Shown: positions 17,172 through 24,900 of the stretch, piece by piece
Layout of the letters: every line of letters starts with the position of its first letter
How positions within the stretch are numbered: position 1 is the stretch's first letter
From: Rhodocaloribacter sp964552015
Lineage (GTDB): Bacteria > Bacteroidota > Rhodothermia > Rhodothermales > ISCAR-4553
Length of the DNA: 64,000 nucleotides
Assembly: GCA_964552015.1 (NCBI GenBank)
Contig: CAZKFR010000007.1
Coordinates: 20,440-84,439 of the forward strand
Direction of reading: 5' to 3'
Translations under genes and position numbers: made by a program
Notes under the pieces: generated by a model
What the model was told of the DNA's origin: nothing
The model's database searches: none
The model's input: the letters and a program-made list of their open reading frames with translations, nothing else

Positions 17172-18854
17172 ATGCTACGAGACGAACGTTTTCTGATCCT
17201 GGGCGGCGCCGGCCTCGTCGGCTCGCAGATCGTGCGCGAGGTGAGCCGCCAGCTCCGCCCCAAAAAGATCGTCGTGGCGAGCCTGCTCCAGGAGGAGGTC
17301 GAAACGTTCCTGGGCGACGTCCGGGAGGAGTTCCCCGACATCGAGTTCGTCGGCGCCTGGGGCAACATCTTCGTCCGCGACGACTTCCGCCTGGCCTCAC
17401 GCGGGCAGCTGCTCGACGACCCGGCCCACCGGGAGGCCCTCTACGAGGACCTCTTCGGCGACCTGGAGGCCACCTACGAGCGGTCGGTGCTCGTCCGCCT
17501 CATCCGCGAGCACCGGCCCGACGTCATCGTGGACTGCATCAATACGGCCACGGCCATCAGCTACCAGGACGTCGAGAGCATCAGCAAGAAGACGCACGAC
17601 GCGCTGGGGCAGCTACGCGCGGCGCCGGACGACCCCGAAACGCGCACCCGCCTCGAGCATGACGTGAGCACGCTGCTCATCTCGCAGGCTACCTCCCAGC
17701 TCATCCGCCACGCCCGGTTGCTGCACCGGGCCATGTGCGAGGTGGGCACCCGCGTCTATGTGAAGGTGGGCACCACCGGCACCGGCGGCATGGGGCTCAA
17801 CATCCCGTACACGCACAGCGAGGACAAGCCCAGCGTGCAGCTGATGACCAAGACGGCCATGGCCTTCGCCCACACGGGCCTGCTCTTCCTCATGGCCCGC
17901 ACGCCCGGCGGCCCGCTCGTCAAAGAGCTCAAGCCGGCGGCCATGATCGGCTACCGGCGCGTGGCGCACCAGGTGGTCAAGCGACGGGGACGGCCCCAGC
18001 AGGTCTACGAGAGCCGCGTCGAGCCGCTCGCAGGGCGCCTGGTCCTCCGCGACGACGAGCACCGCTACCAGCCCCTGGGCCCCCTCATGATGGCCGGCGT
18101 GGACACGGGCGAGAACGGCTTCTTCGCCCGCGGCGAGTTCGAGACCATCACCCACATCGACCAGATGGAATTCCTCACCCCCGAGGAGATCGCCGAGCAG
18201 GTGGTGCTCGAGATCCAGGGAAGCAACACCGGGCACGACATCATCGCCGGGGTGGACAGCAACGTGATGATGCCCAGCTACCGCGCCGGGGTGCTGCGCC
18301 ACACCGCCCTGCGGCGCCTCAAGGAGATCGAGCAGGCCTCGCACGGGCACAGCGTGGCCCTGGGCCAGCTCGGCCCACCCGAGCTCTCGAAGCTGCTCTA
18401 CGAGGCGCACCTGCTCAAACTCAACTACGGCACGCTCGAGGCCGTCCGCCAGACCCCCACCGACGAGATCGCCGCGACGCTCTTCGACTTCCTGGAGGCC
18501 AACGACACGCTCCGCACCCAGATCGTGTCCATCGGCGTGCCCATCCTGGCGCCGGACGGCCGGCGGCTCATCCGGGGGCCGTTCATCAACATCCCCGAGA
18601 GCATCTACGACGAGGTGCCGCTGCACCCCGAGGACGTCGACCGCTGGGCCCGCAAGGGGTGGGTGGACCTGCGTCCGGTCAACATCCGGGGATGGCAGGA
18701 GCGCTTCGGGCGGATGCTGGCCTCCGCGCCGCACCTGCACACGCAGGGTACCGCCTCCATCACCCGCACCACCTACCTCTACGAGACGATCGAGATCGGC
18801 GCCGTCGTCGCCTGGATCTTTGCCAACGAGGAAGGCGGGTACCGGATCAAGTAG
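17172..18854 (+). CDS. Large Rossmann-fold (SDR/epimerase-like) protein of unknown function
   Basis: The protein has 560 residues from the ATG at 17172; an upstream TTG (17145) lies inside the repeat array and is unlikely. The N-terminus is a dinucleotide-binding Rossmann motif, RFLILGGAGLVGSQIVREV, followed by a strand with DVIVDCINTATAISYQDV. A glycine-rich VKVGTTGTGGMGLNIPYTHSE then follows, and a long C-terminal part without a recognisable domain (about 260-560). It is twice the length of usual SDR enzymes. It sits between bkd-type E1/E2 and paaDCBA, so a role in acyl-CoA or aromatic metabolism is possible, but I cannot assign a reaction. It is probably cytosolic (no signal). Confidence 0.7.
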   Translation: MLRDERFLILGGAGLVGSQIVREVSRQLRPKKIVVASLLQEEVETFLGDVREEFPDIEFVGAWGNIFVRDDFRLASRGQLLDDPAHREALYEDLFGDLEATYERSVLVRLIREHRPDVIVDCINTATAISYQDVESISKKTHDALGQLRAAPDDPETRTRLEHDVSTLLISQATSQLIRHARLLHRAMCEVGTRVYVKVGTTGTGGMGLNIPYTHSEDKPSVQLMTKTAMAFAHTGLLFLMARTPGGPLVKELKPAAMIGYRRVAHQVVKRRGRPQQVYESRVEPLAGRLVLRDDEHRYQPLGPLMMAGVDTGENGFFARGEFETITHIDQMEFLTPEEIAEQVVLEIQGSNTGHDIIAGVDSNVMMPSYRAGVLRHTALRRLKEIEQASHGHSVALGQLGPPELSKLLYEAHLLKLNYGTLEAVRQTPTDEIAATLFDFLEANDTLRTQIVSIGVPILAPDGRRLIRGPFINIPESIYDEVPLHPEDVDRWARKGWVDLRPVNIRGWQERFGRMLASAPHLHTQGTASITRTTYLYETIEIGAVVAWIFANEEGGYRIK

Positions 18855-19015
18855 GGTCCCGGCCCCGCTACGCAAACAGCTTGACGCAGGCCCGGGCGGC
18901 CCGTTCGGAGTCGCCGGCGCTGTCGGCCTGGCGTGCAACGAGGCATGCCCGTAGCGGGTGCGGCGACACCACGCTCGTCAACGAAGCCTGCAAGGGCCGG
19001 GAAACCGTGCCCTGT

Positions 19016-19519
19016 TCAGAGCGCCTTGAAGTGCTCGAAGGGCTGCTGGCAGGCGTTGCAGTAGTGCAGCGATTTGCAGGCGGTGGCGCCGAACGCGCTC
19101 GTGAGGCGGGTGTCCTCGGAGCCGCAGAAGGGACACGGCACCGGCTTCGGGGTGGCGATGGTCGTCAACGGGATCAGGCCGGGATGCGTCTCCTCCACCG
19201 GCGGCGGCGGGGCAATGCCGTAGGCCCGCAGTTTCTCACGGGCCGCCTCCGTCATCCAGTCCGTCGTCCAGGCCTCGCGGAAGACGGTGTGGACCTCCAC
19301 CTTCGGAAAGCCCCGGGCCCGCAGGGTACGGGTGATCTCCTCCGTGATGGTCTGCATGGCGGGGCAGCCGGAGTACGTCGGGGTGATGTCGACGTGGAGC
19401 GTATCCCCCTCGAGGCGGACGTCACGGACGATCCCCATCTCCACCACGTCGAGCACGGGGATCTCGGGGTCCTTCACCTCCGAGAGCAGCGCCAGGATGT
19501 CGTCCTTGGTCACGTCCAT
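19016..19519 (-). CDS. paaD: 1,2-phenylacetyl-CoA epoxidase subunit PaaD
   Basis: This 167-residue protein has a MIP18/DUF59 domain at the N-terminus (LLSEVKDPEIPVLDVVEMGIV, PTYSGCPAM). A C-terminal zinc ribbon carries two cysteine pairs (CPFCGSEDT and CNAC). PaaD is needed for maturation of the PaaABC epoxidase, probably in Fe-S or diiron assembly. It is the last gene of the paaA-B-C-D unit, 49 bp after paaC. Its DUF59 relative sufT lies elsewhere in this window, at the end of the SUF operon. Confidence 0.93.
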   Translation of the reverse strand: MDVTKDDILALLSEVKDPEIPVLDVVEMGIVRDVRLEGDTLHVDITPTYSGCPAMQTITEEITRTLRARGFPKVEVHTVFREAWTTDWMTEAAREKLRAYGIAPPPPVEETHPGLIPLTTIATPKPVPCPFCGSEDTRLTSAFGATACKSLHYCNACQQPFEHFKAL

Positions 19520-19568
19520 GAGGATGGAGACTGGCTACCGCGGAGGGGCCGACGCACCGGATGGGCAC

Positions 19569-20351
19569 CTACCATTCGGCGTCGGGGTAGGCGCGGGGGA
19601 GGAACTGCATCTCGGCCAGCAGATGCCCCAGGTGCTCGGTATGGCGTCCGTAGCGGCCGCCGGTGGCCATGTACGGCTCGTCCTCCGGCAGCCTGAGCGT
19701 GGCCGTCTCGATGACGGTCGCCACCATCTCGTGCCAGCGGTCGCGTGCCGCGGGTACGTCCGGCGCGATGCCGGCCTCGACGAGCGTGCGCACCGTATCG
19801 TCCGTCTCGAACGGTTCGGCCGTATACATCCACAGGTCGTCCAGGGCCTGCTGGGTACGCCGGTGACTCTCGTCGGTGCCGTCGCCCAGGCGCAGCATCC
19901 ACTCGCTGCTGTGCCGCAGGTGATAGCTCACCTCTTTGTATGCCTTCGCCGCGATGCCGGCCAGCGGTTCGAAGGTGCTCTCGCGCAGCCCTTCGTAGAG
20001 CAGGTGGGCGTAGGCGGAGAAGAGAAACTGCCGGACGATGGTAAAGGCAAAGTCGCCGCGCGGCAGTTCCACCATCTGCAGGTTGCGAAACTCGATGGCG
20101 TCGCGGTGAAAGGCCAGGTCGTCGGCCGTCTGACCGGCTCCTTCGACCTCCCCGGCCAGCGTCAGCAGGGCATTGGCATGGCCCAGGCAATCCAGCGCGA
20201 TGTTGGCCAGCGCGATGTCTTCTTCGAGGTAAGGGCCATGCCCGCACCACTCGGAGAGGCGGTGCCCCAGGATGAGCGCGTCGTCGCCGAGGCGCAGCAG
20301 ATAATCGAAAAGCGCCTTCTGCGTGGCGGAATCGAGGTTGTCGAGCTTCAC
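19569..20351 (-). CDS. paaC: 1,2-phenylacetyl-CoA epoxidase structural subunit PaaC
   Basis: This 260-residue, all-helical ferritin-like protein has LGDDALILGHRLSEWCGHGPYLEEDIALANIALD at the start, as in PaaC. PaaC is the non-catalytic partner that packs with PaaA. Later helices carry AYKEVSYHLRHSSEWMLRLGDGTDES, also conserved in the family. It follows paaB after 18 bp and precedes paaD. Confidence 0.94.
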   Translation of the reverse strand: MKLDNLDSATQKALFDYLLRLGDDALILGHRLSEWCGHGPYLEEDIALANIALDCLGHANALLTLAGEVEGAGQTADDLAFHRDAIEFRNLQMVELPRGDFAFTIVRQFLFSAYAHLLYEGLRESTFEPLAGIAAKAYKEVSYHLRHSSEWMLRLGDGTDESHRRTQQALDDLWMYTAEPFETDDTVRTLVEAGIAPDVPAARDRWHEMVATVIETATLRLPEDEPYMATGGRYGRHTEHLGHLLAEMQFLPRAYPDAEW

Positions 20352-20369
20352 GGGTCCTGCGGCTGAAGA

Positions 20370-20663
20370 TCAGATGTTCTTCGTGCCATGCGGCACTTTG
20401 TAAAAGAGCGGGTGGCGATACGGCTTGTCGTCGGCCGGGTCGAAGAACGGCCCTTCATCGCCGGGCTTCGTGGCGTGGATGGCATGGGCCGGCACCACCC
20501 AGATGCTGACGACCTTGCCACGCCGGGCATACACATCGCGGGCGTTCTGCAGTGCCATCTCCGCGTCGGCGGCGTGCACGTTGCCCGCATGCTCGTGCGG
20601 GGCGCCCGTGCGGGGTTGCACGAACACCTCCCAGGGGATCATGTGATCGTTCGTCTCAGACAT
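20370..20663 (-). CDS. paaB: 1,2-phenylacetyl-CoA epoxidase subunit PaaB
   Basis: This 97-residue protein contains the PaaB signature PWEVFVQPRTGAPHEHAGNV and the stretch ALQNARDVYARRGKVVSIWVV. PaaB bridges two PaaAC pairs in the epoxidase. Its ATG overlaps the paaA stop (TGATG), which implies translational coupling. Confidence 0.94.
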   Translation of the reverse strand: MSETNDHMIPWEVFVQPRTGAPHEHAGNVHAADAEMALQNARDVYARRGKVVSIWVVPAHAIHATKPGDEGPFFDPADDKPYRHPLFYKVPHGTKNI

Positions 20664-21622
20664 CAGGCCACTCCTACTCCGTCAGCGGGACGGGTCTTCT
20701 GGTGTTGCTTGGCGGCATAGGCGCGGGCGGCTTCGCGCACCCAGGCGCCTTCCTCATGGGCGGCCCGGCGGGCCCGCAGGCGTTCCCGGTTGCAGGGCCC
20801 GTGCCCCCGAACCACACGCCAGAACTCCTCCCAGTCGATCTCGCCCGTGATCCAGTTGCCGCTCTCCTCATCGTAGCGGAGCTCCGGATCGGGCAACGTC
20901 AGCCCCAGCGCCTGCACCTGCGGCACGGTGATGTTGACGAAGTGCTGGCGCAGCTCGTCGTTGGTCTTGCGCTTCACCTTCCACCGCAACAGTTCGGCGC
21001 TGTTGGGCGAGTCGGTATCGTGCGGGCCGAACATCATCAGCGTGGGCCACCACCACCGGTTGACGGCATCCTGCAGCATCTGCCGCTGCTCGGGCGTGCC
21101 GTTGGCCATCGTCACGCAGATCTCGTAACCCTGCCGCTTGTGGAAGTTCTCCTCCTTGCAGATGCGGATCATCGCCCGCGAATACGGGCCGTAGGAGGAC
21201 TTGGCGAGCATGGTCTGGTTGACGATGGCGGCCCCGTCGACGAACCACCCGATGACGCCGATGTCGGCCCACGTCAGCGTCGGGTAGTTGAAGATGCTCG
21301 AATACTTGGCCCGGCCGTCGAGCAGGTCGCGGATGAGGTCGTCCCGGTCGACGCCGAGCGTCTCGGTGGCGCTGTAGAGGTAGAGGCCATGGCCGGCTTC
21401 GTCCTGCACCTTCGCCAGGAGCGCCATCTTGCGCCGCAGGTTGGGCGCGCGGGTGATCCAGTTGCCCTCGGGCAGCATCCCGACGACCTCCGAGTGGGCG
21501 TGCTGGGACATCATGCGGATCAGCTGCTTGCGATAGCGCTCGGGCATCCAGTCGCGGGGCTCAATCTTTTCCCCCGCCTCGATGCGGGCTTCGAACTCCT
21601 TCAAGAGGGTGGCTTCGTCCAT
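20663..21622 (-). CDS. paaA: 1,2-phenylacetyl-CoA epoxidase catalytic subunit PaaA
   Basis: The protein has 319 residues from the ATG at 21622 (MDEATLLKEFEA). Upstream frame is open for another 45 codons but does not match the family. Diiron ligands are seen in KVQDEAGHGLYLY (Glu and His) and ICKEENFHKRQGYE. It inserts one oxygen into the aromatic ring of phenylacetyl-CoA to give the 1,2-epoxide. It heads the unit paaA-B-C-D. The usual last gene, paaE, which encodes the flavin/Fe-S reductase that feeds it electrons, is absent here. Confidence 0.95.
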   Translation of the reverse strand: MDEATLLKEFEARIEAGEKIEPRDWMPERYRKQLIRMMSQHAHSEVVGMLPEGNWITRAPNLRRKMALLAKVQDEAGHGLYLYSATETLGVDRDDLIRDLLDGRAKYSSIFNYPTLTWADIGVIGWFVDGAAIVNQTMLAKSSYGPYSRAMIRICKEENFHKRQGYEICVTMANGTPEQRQMLQDAVNRWWWPTLMMFGPHDTDSPNSAELLRWKVKRKTNDELRQHFVNITVPQVQALGLTLPDPELRYDEESGNWITGEIDWEEFWRVVRGHGPCNRERLRARRAAHEEGAWVREAARAYAAKQHQKTRPADGVGVA

Positions 21623-21708
21623 GATCGTCTCGTGTCTGCGTGGTCGCACCATTCGGAACCGCTTCCGATGCGAGGCCCTTTTCCAACCCGTCGGGCCGGA
21701 GCCGGGTT

Positions 21709-22515
21709 TCATTTCGTGCCGGACTTTTCGCCGGCCGGCGCCGCGTCCCACGTCCACCGCCCCAGTTCGTCGAGGAAGGTGTAGGCCGTCAGGTCATGCT
21801 GGATGGGCGTGACGGAGACGTAGCCCTGCTCGACGGCCGCCAGGTCGGTGTTCTCCCCGTCGTCGAGGTTGACGAAGCGGCCGCTGAGCCAGTAATAGGG
21901 CCGGTTGGCGGGATCGACGCGGTCGATGAACGATTCCTCCCAGCGGGAACGGGCCTGCCGGGTGGTGCGGATGCCCCGGATCTGGTCGAGGGGGAGTGCG
22001 GGGACGTTGACGTTGAGCAGCAGGCCCGGCGGCAACCCCCGGCGCAGGACCTGCTCGGCGATCCGCCGGGCGTAATGACCCGCCGGCCCGAAGTCGCCCC
22101 CCTCCCACTGGCAGAGCGAGACGGCGACGGCGTCGATGCCGAGGATGGCCGCCTCCGTGGCGGCGCTGACGGTGCCGCTGTAGATGACGTTGACGGCGGT
22201 GTTCGGCCCCTGGTTGATGCCGCTGACGACCAGGTCCGGCCGCCGCGGCACGAGCTTGTCGATGGCGAGCTTGACGCAGTCGGCCGGGGTGCCACTGACG
22301 GCATAGGCCGCCTCCACGCCGGGCACGCCCTCGAACGGCCATGGACGCACGCGGACGGGATCGCGCACCGTGATGGCGTGCCCGACGGCACTCTGTTCGG
22401 TGAGCGGGGCGACGACATAGAGCGTCCCCAGCCCGGAAAGGGCCTCGGCCAGCGCCCGGATCCCCGGCGCGTCGATACCGTCGTCGTTGCTGATCAGGAT
22501 CAGCGGTCGTTTCAT
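21709..22515 (-). CDS. surE: 5'/3'-nucleotidase SurE
   Basis: The 268-residue protein starts MKRPLILISNDDGIDAPGI, with the metal-binding NDDG motif at residues 10-13. Other metal-site motifs are PLTEQSAVGHAIT and VVSGINQGPNTAVNVIYSGTV. SurE hydrolyses nucleoside monophosphates and short polyphosphates in the cytosol, and is linked to stationary-phase survival. It is 86 bp upstream of paaA on the same strand. The C-terminus (TPIQHDLTAYTFLDEL) is complete. Confidence 0.94.
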   Translation of the reverse strand: MKRPLILISNDDGIDAPGIRALAEALSGLGTLYVVAPLTEQSAVGHAITVRDPVRVRPWPFEGVPGVEAAYAVSGTPADCVKLAIDKLVPRRPDLVVSGINQGPNTAVNVIYSGTVSAATEAAILGIDAVAVSLCQWEGGDFGPAGHYARRIAEQVLRRGLPPGLLLNVNVPALPLDQIRGIRTTRQARSRWEESFIDRVDPANRPYYWLSGRFVNLDDGENTDLAAVEQGYVSVTPIQHDLTAYTFLDELGRWTWDAAPAGEKSGTK

Positions 22516-22586
22516 GGTGGCGATGGGCTCGGATGAGGCCGGACCCCTCGGGCCCGGCAGCAGGTCCACCGGCGACCGGCAGCCGC

Positions 22587-23420
22587 TCAATAGCTTTCTT
22601 CGTCGCTGGGGAAGGCACGCCCACGCACGTCCTGGATGTAGGCCTGCACAGCGTCCGTGATGACCTGATCGAGCCGGGCATACCGGCGGACGAAACGCGG
22701 GTTGAAGTCGGTCGTCAGCCCGAGGGCGTCGTGCGTGACGAGCACCTGCCCGTCGCAGTGCACGCCGGCCCCGATGCCGATGGTGGGTATGCTCAGCGAG
22801 GCTGTCACCTCGGCTGCCAGCGTGGCGGGAATCTTTTCGAGGACGATGGCGAAACACCCGGCCTCTTGCAAGAGCACGGCGTCACGCTTGAGCTGTTCGG
22901 CTTCCTGTTCGTCGCGCGCCCGCACCTTGTACGTGCCAAACCGGTAGATGCTCTGCGGGGTCAACCCGAGGTGCCCCATCACCGGGATGCCGGCCGTAAT
23001 GATCCGCTCGATGGTTGGCACCACGGCCTGACCGCCCTCCAGCTTGACGGCATGGGCACCGGCCTCCTTCATCACCCGGATGGCCGAGATCAGCGCCTCC
23101 TTCGAGTTACCCTGGTACGACCCGAAGGGCAGGTCCACCACGACGAGCGCCCGCCGCACGGCCCGCACCACGCACTGGGCGTGATAGATCATGTGATCGA
23201 GCGTGATCGGCAGCGTCGTCTCGTGGCCGGCCATCACGTTCGAGGCCGAATCGCCCACGAGCAGCACGTCGACCCCCGCCCGGTCCAGGATGCGGGCGGT
23301 GGTGTAGTCGTAGGCCGTGAGCATGGCGATGGGAATGCCCGTCGCCTTCATCTCCTGCAGCGACTGGGTGGTGACGCGCTTGACGTCGACGGATTGCGGG
23401 GCTACGGTCTGCGTGCTCAT
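22587..23420 (-). CDS. panB: 3-methyl-2-oxobutanoate hydroxymethyltransferase
   Basis: This 277-residue protein begins with a short leader and then KRVTTQSLQEMKATGIPIAM. The Mg-binding region is LLVGDSASNVMAGHETTLP, and HLGLTPQSIYRFGTYKVRARD and GIGAGVHCDGQVLVTHD are family motifs. It adds a hydroxymethyl group from methylene-tetrahydrofolate to 2-oxoisovalerate, the first step of pantothenate and CoA synthesis. The start at 23420 fits the known N-terminus; earlier in-frame starts would add an unrelated extension. Confidence 0.95.
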   Translation of the reverse strand: MSTQTVAPQSVDVKRVTTQSLQEMKATGIPIAMLTAYDYTTARILDRAGVDVLLVGDSASNVMAGHETTLPITLDHMIYHAQCVVRAVRRALVVVDLPFGSYQGNSKEALISAIRVMKEAGAHAVKLEGGQAVVPTIERIITAGIPVMGHLGLTPQSIYRFGTYKVRARDEQEAEQLKRDAVLLQEAGCFAIVLEKIPATLAAEVTASLSIPTIGIGAGVHCDGQVLVTHDALGLTTDFNPRFVRRYARLDQVITDAVQAYIQDVRGRAFPSDEESY

Positions 23421-23531
23421 GGCAAGCCAGCAATGGGGAAAGGGACGCGGCAATATACACAACGCCGCAGCAGGCCGCCGCGTTGCACGAAAGAATACGT
23501 CGCGCTTCCGTCGATCCCAGGCGGAACGCAA

Positions 23532-23564
23532 GACGGGCACCCGCCGGAAAAGCGGATGCCCGTC
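23532..23564 (-). terminator. Hairpin downstream of the ompH-1 gene
   Basis: An 8-bp perfect stem GACGGGCA/TGCCCGTC (23532-23539 and 23557-23564) is extended by an inner CCGC/GCGG stem. On the minus strand it follows the ompH-1 stop by about 25 bp. The T tract is weak, so terminator strength is uncertain. Confidence 0.5.
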
Positions 23565-23588
23565 GCGTATTCCCATCGGGCGGCTCGT

Positions 23589-24158
23589 TCAGTTGGCGTT
23601 GGCGGCCGCTCCGGTGCTGACCTGGGCGTCCTCGAGCGGGATGCCCAGCTTACGAGCCACCGCCTCGGTGATGTCCATCACCACGGTCGTGTCTACGTAG
23701 ATCAGCGCGGGCGCCCGCATGACCATCGCCAGCCCGTTGGCCTTGGCGACTTCATCGATGGCATTCTGCACCTTCTCGAGCAGCGGCGCCATCAGTTCTT
23801 GCTCCCGGCGGGCCAGCTCCTGGTCCTTCTGCGCGGCCGACTGCTGGAGCTCCTGCTGCAACTGCTGCAACTCCTGTTCCCGCTCGGCTCGTTTTTCGGC
23901 CGTGAGCAGCGGCTGCTGCTTCTGGTACTTCTGGAGTTTATCCTGAAAGTCGGCGCTGAGCGATTGCAGGGCCTGCTGGGCCTGCTGGTATTCCTGCTGC
24001 AGCGTCTGCTGGATCTGACGGTACTCGGGCATGGCCGCCACGATGGCCTCCGGGTCGGTGTAGCCCACCTTGAACGTCTGCGCTGCCGACGGCAGCACCG
24101 GTAGCAGCACGAGCAGGCCGAAGGCGACCAGTGAGGCCAGGTAGTTTCGTTGTTTCAT
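23589..24158 (-). CDS. OmpH/Skp-family periplasmic chaperone 1
   Basis: The 189-residue protein has a Sec signal at about residues 1-27 (YLASLVAFGLLVLLPVLPSAA). Then comes TFKVGYTDPEAIVAAMPEYR, the OmpH start motif, and a long Gln-rich coiled coil (about 45-125). The C-terminal half returns to the body: DEVAKANGLAMVMRAPALIY. Skp proteins hold unfolded outer-membrane proteins on the way to BamA. It is the second OmpH copy, downstream of the ompH-2 gene and bamA on the same strand. Confidence 0.88.
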   Translation of the reverse strand: MKQRNYLASLVAFGLLVLLPVLPSAAQTFKVGYTDPEAIVAAMPEYRQIQQTLQQEYQQAQQALQSLSADFQDKLQKYQKQQPLLTAEKRAEREQELQQLQQELQQSAAQKDQELARREQELMAPLLEKVQNAIDEVAKANGLAMVMRAPALIYVDTTVVMDITEAVARKLGIPLEDAQVSTGAAANAN

Positions 24159-24208
24159 GATGGTGTATCTCCGTATCGTGGTGTTCACAGGGTGCGGGAT
24201 GCGGTCCC

Positions 24209-24754
24209 TCACCGCCCGCTGTTCTCAATGTCTATGCCAAGCTCTTCGAGCACCCGGTCGCTCAGATCGTACTGCTCGCGGGCATAGAGAAAGAGGAAGT
24301 CCCCACTTTTGTCAAAGACGAAGTCGAAGCCCTCGCGCGTGGCCACTTCTTCGATGGCCGCCAGGATGCGTTCCTGAAGCGGCCGCATCAACTGCTCCTG
24401 CTGGCGGAAGAGCTCGCCTTCGGGACCGAAGTACTGCATACGCAGGCGCTCCAGATCCTCCTCCGCCCGCATGATTTCCTCACGCTTACGCTGTCGTTCC
24501 TCACTCGTATAGAGCAACTCGCGGGCCTGGTACTCCCGAAACAGCTCGTCGACCTCCTGCTGCTTCTTCTGTAACTCGGCCTCCCACTCCTGCGTCAGGC
24601 GGTCGAGCTGGTTCTGGATGGTGCGATAATCGGGCGTGCGGTCCAGAATGTACTCCGAATCCACGTAGCCGATCTTTTGCTGCGCCATCGCCGGGAGGGT
24701 CATCCACCCCGCCAGGCCGGCCAAGAGGAGTCCAAGATAGTGTACACGTCGCAT
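24209..24754 (-). CDS. OmpH/Skp-family periplasmic chaperone 2
   Basis: This 181-residue protein has a signal peptide (LGLLLAGLAGWMTLPAMA) and then QQKIGYVDSEYILDRTPDYR. A charged coiled-coil arm runs from about 45 to 130 and the family C-terminus is EEVATREGFDFVFDKSGD. It differs in sequence from the neighbour at 23589, which follows after 50 bp, so the two are old paralogues rather than a recent duplication. The bamA-ompH-ompH order is common in Bacteroidota. Confidence 0.88.
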   Translation of the reverse strand: MRRVHYLGLLLAGLAGWMTLPAMAQQKIGYVDSEYILDRTPDYRTIQNQLDRLTQEWEAELQKKQQEVDELFREYQARELLYTSEERQRKREEIMRAEEDLERLRMQYFGPEGELFRQQEQLMRPLQERILAAIEEVATREGFDFVFDKSGDFLFLYAREQYDLSDRVLEELGIDIENSGR

Positions 24755-24794
24755 GGGGTCGTTTAATTTTGCGCTAAAGCATCATGAAGGCCGG

Positions 24795-24894
24795 NNNNNN
24801 NNNNNNNNNNNNNNNNNNNNNNNNNNNNNNNNNNNNNNNNNNNNNNNNNNNNNNNNNNNNNNNNNNNNNNNNNNNNNNNNNNNNNNNNNNNNNN
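24795..24894. other. Scaffold gap of 100 N
   Basis: Between the bamA stop (24901) and the ompH-2 gene. The edges share only 5 bases, so no overlap is evident. Confidence 0.99.
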
Positions 24895-24900
24895 GGCCGC

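Noticed and set aside
18855..19015. A short minus-strand frame with the peptide VARQADSAGDSERAARACVKLFA before a stop
   Set aside because: It looks protein-like, but it is short, overlaps the paaD end if extended, and has no start or family match. It may be a gene remnant; the evidence is too weak to list.
23589..24754. Recent duplication of ompH
   Set aside because: The two proteins share only the family pattern; their coiled-coil and signal sequences differ widely.
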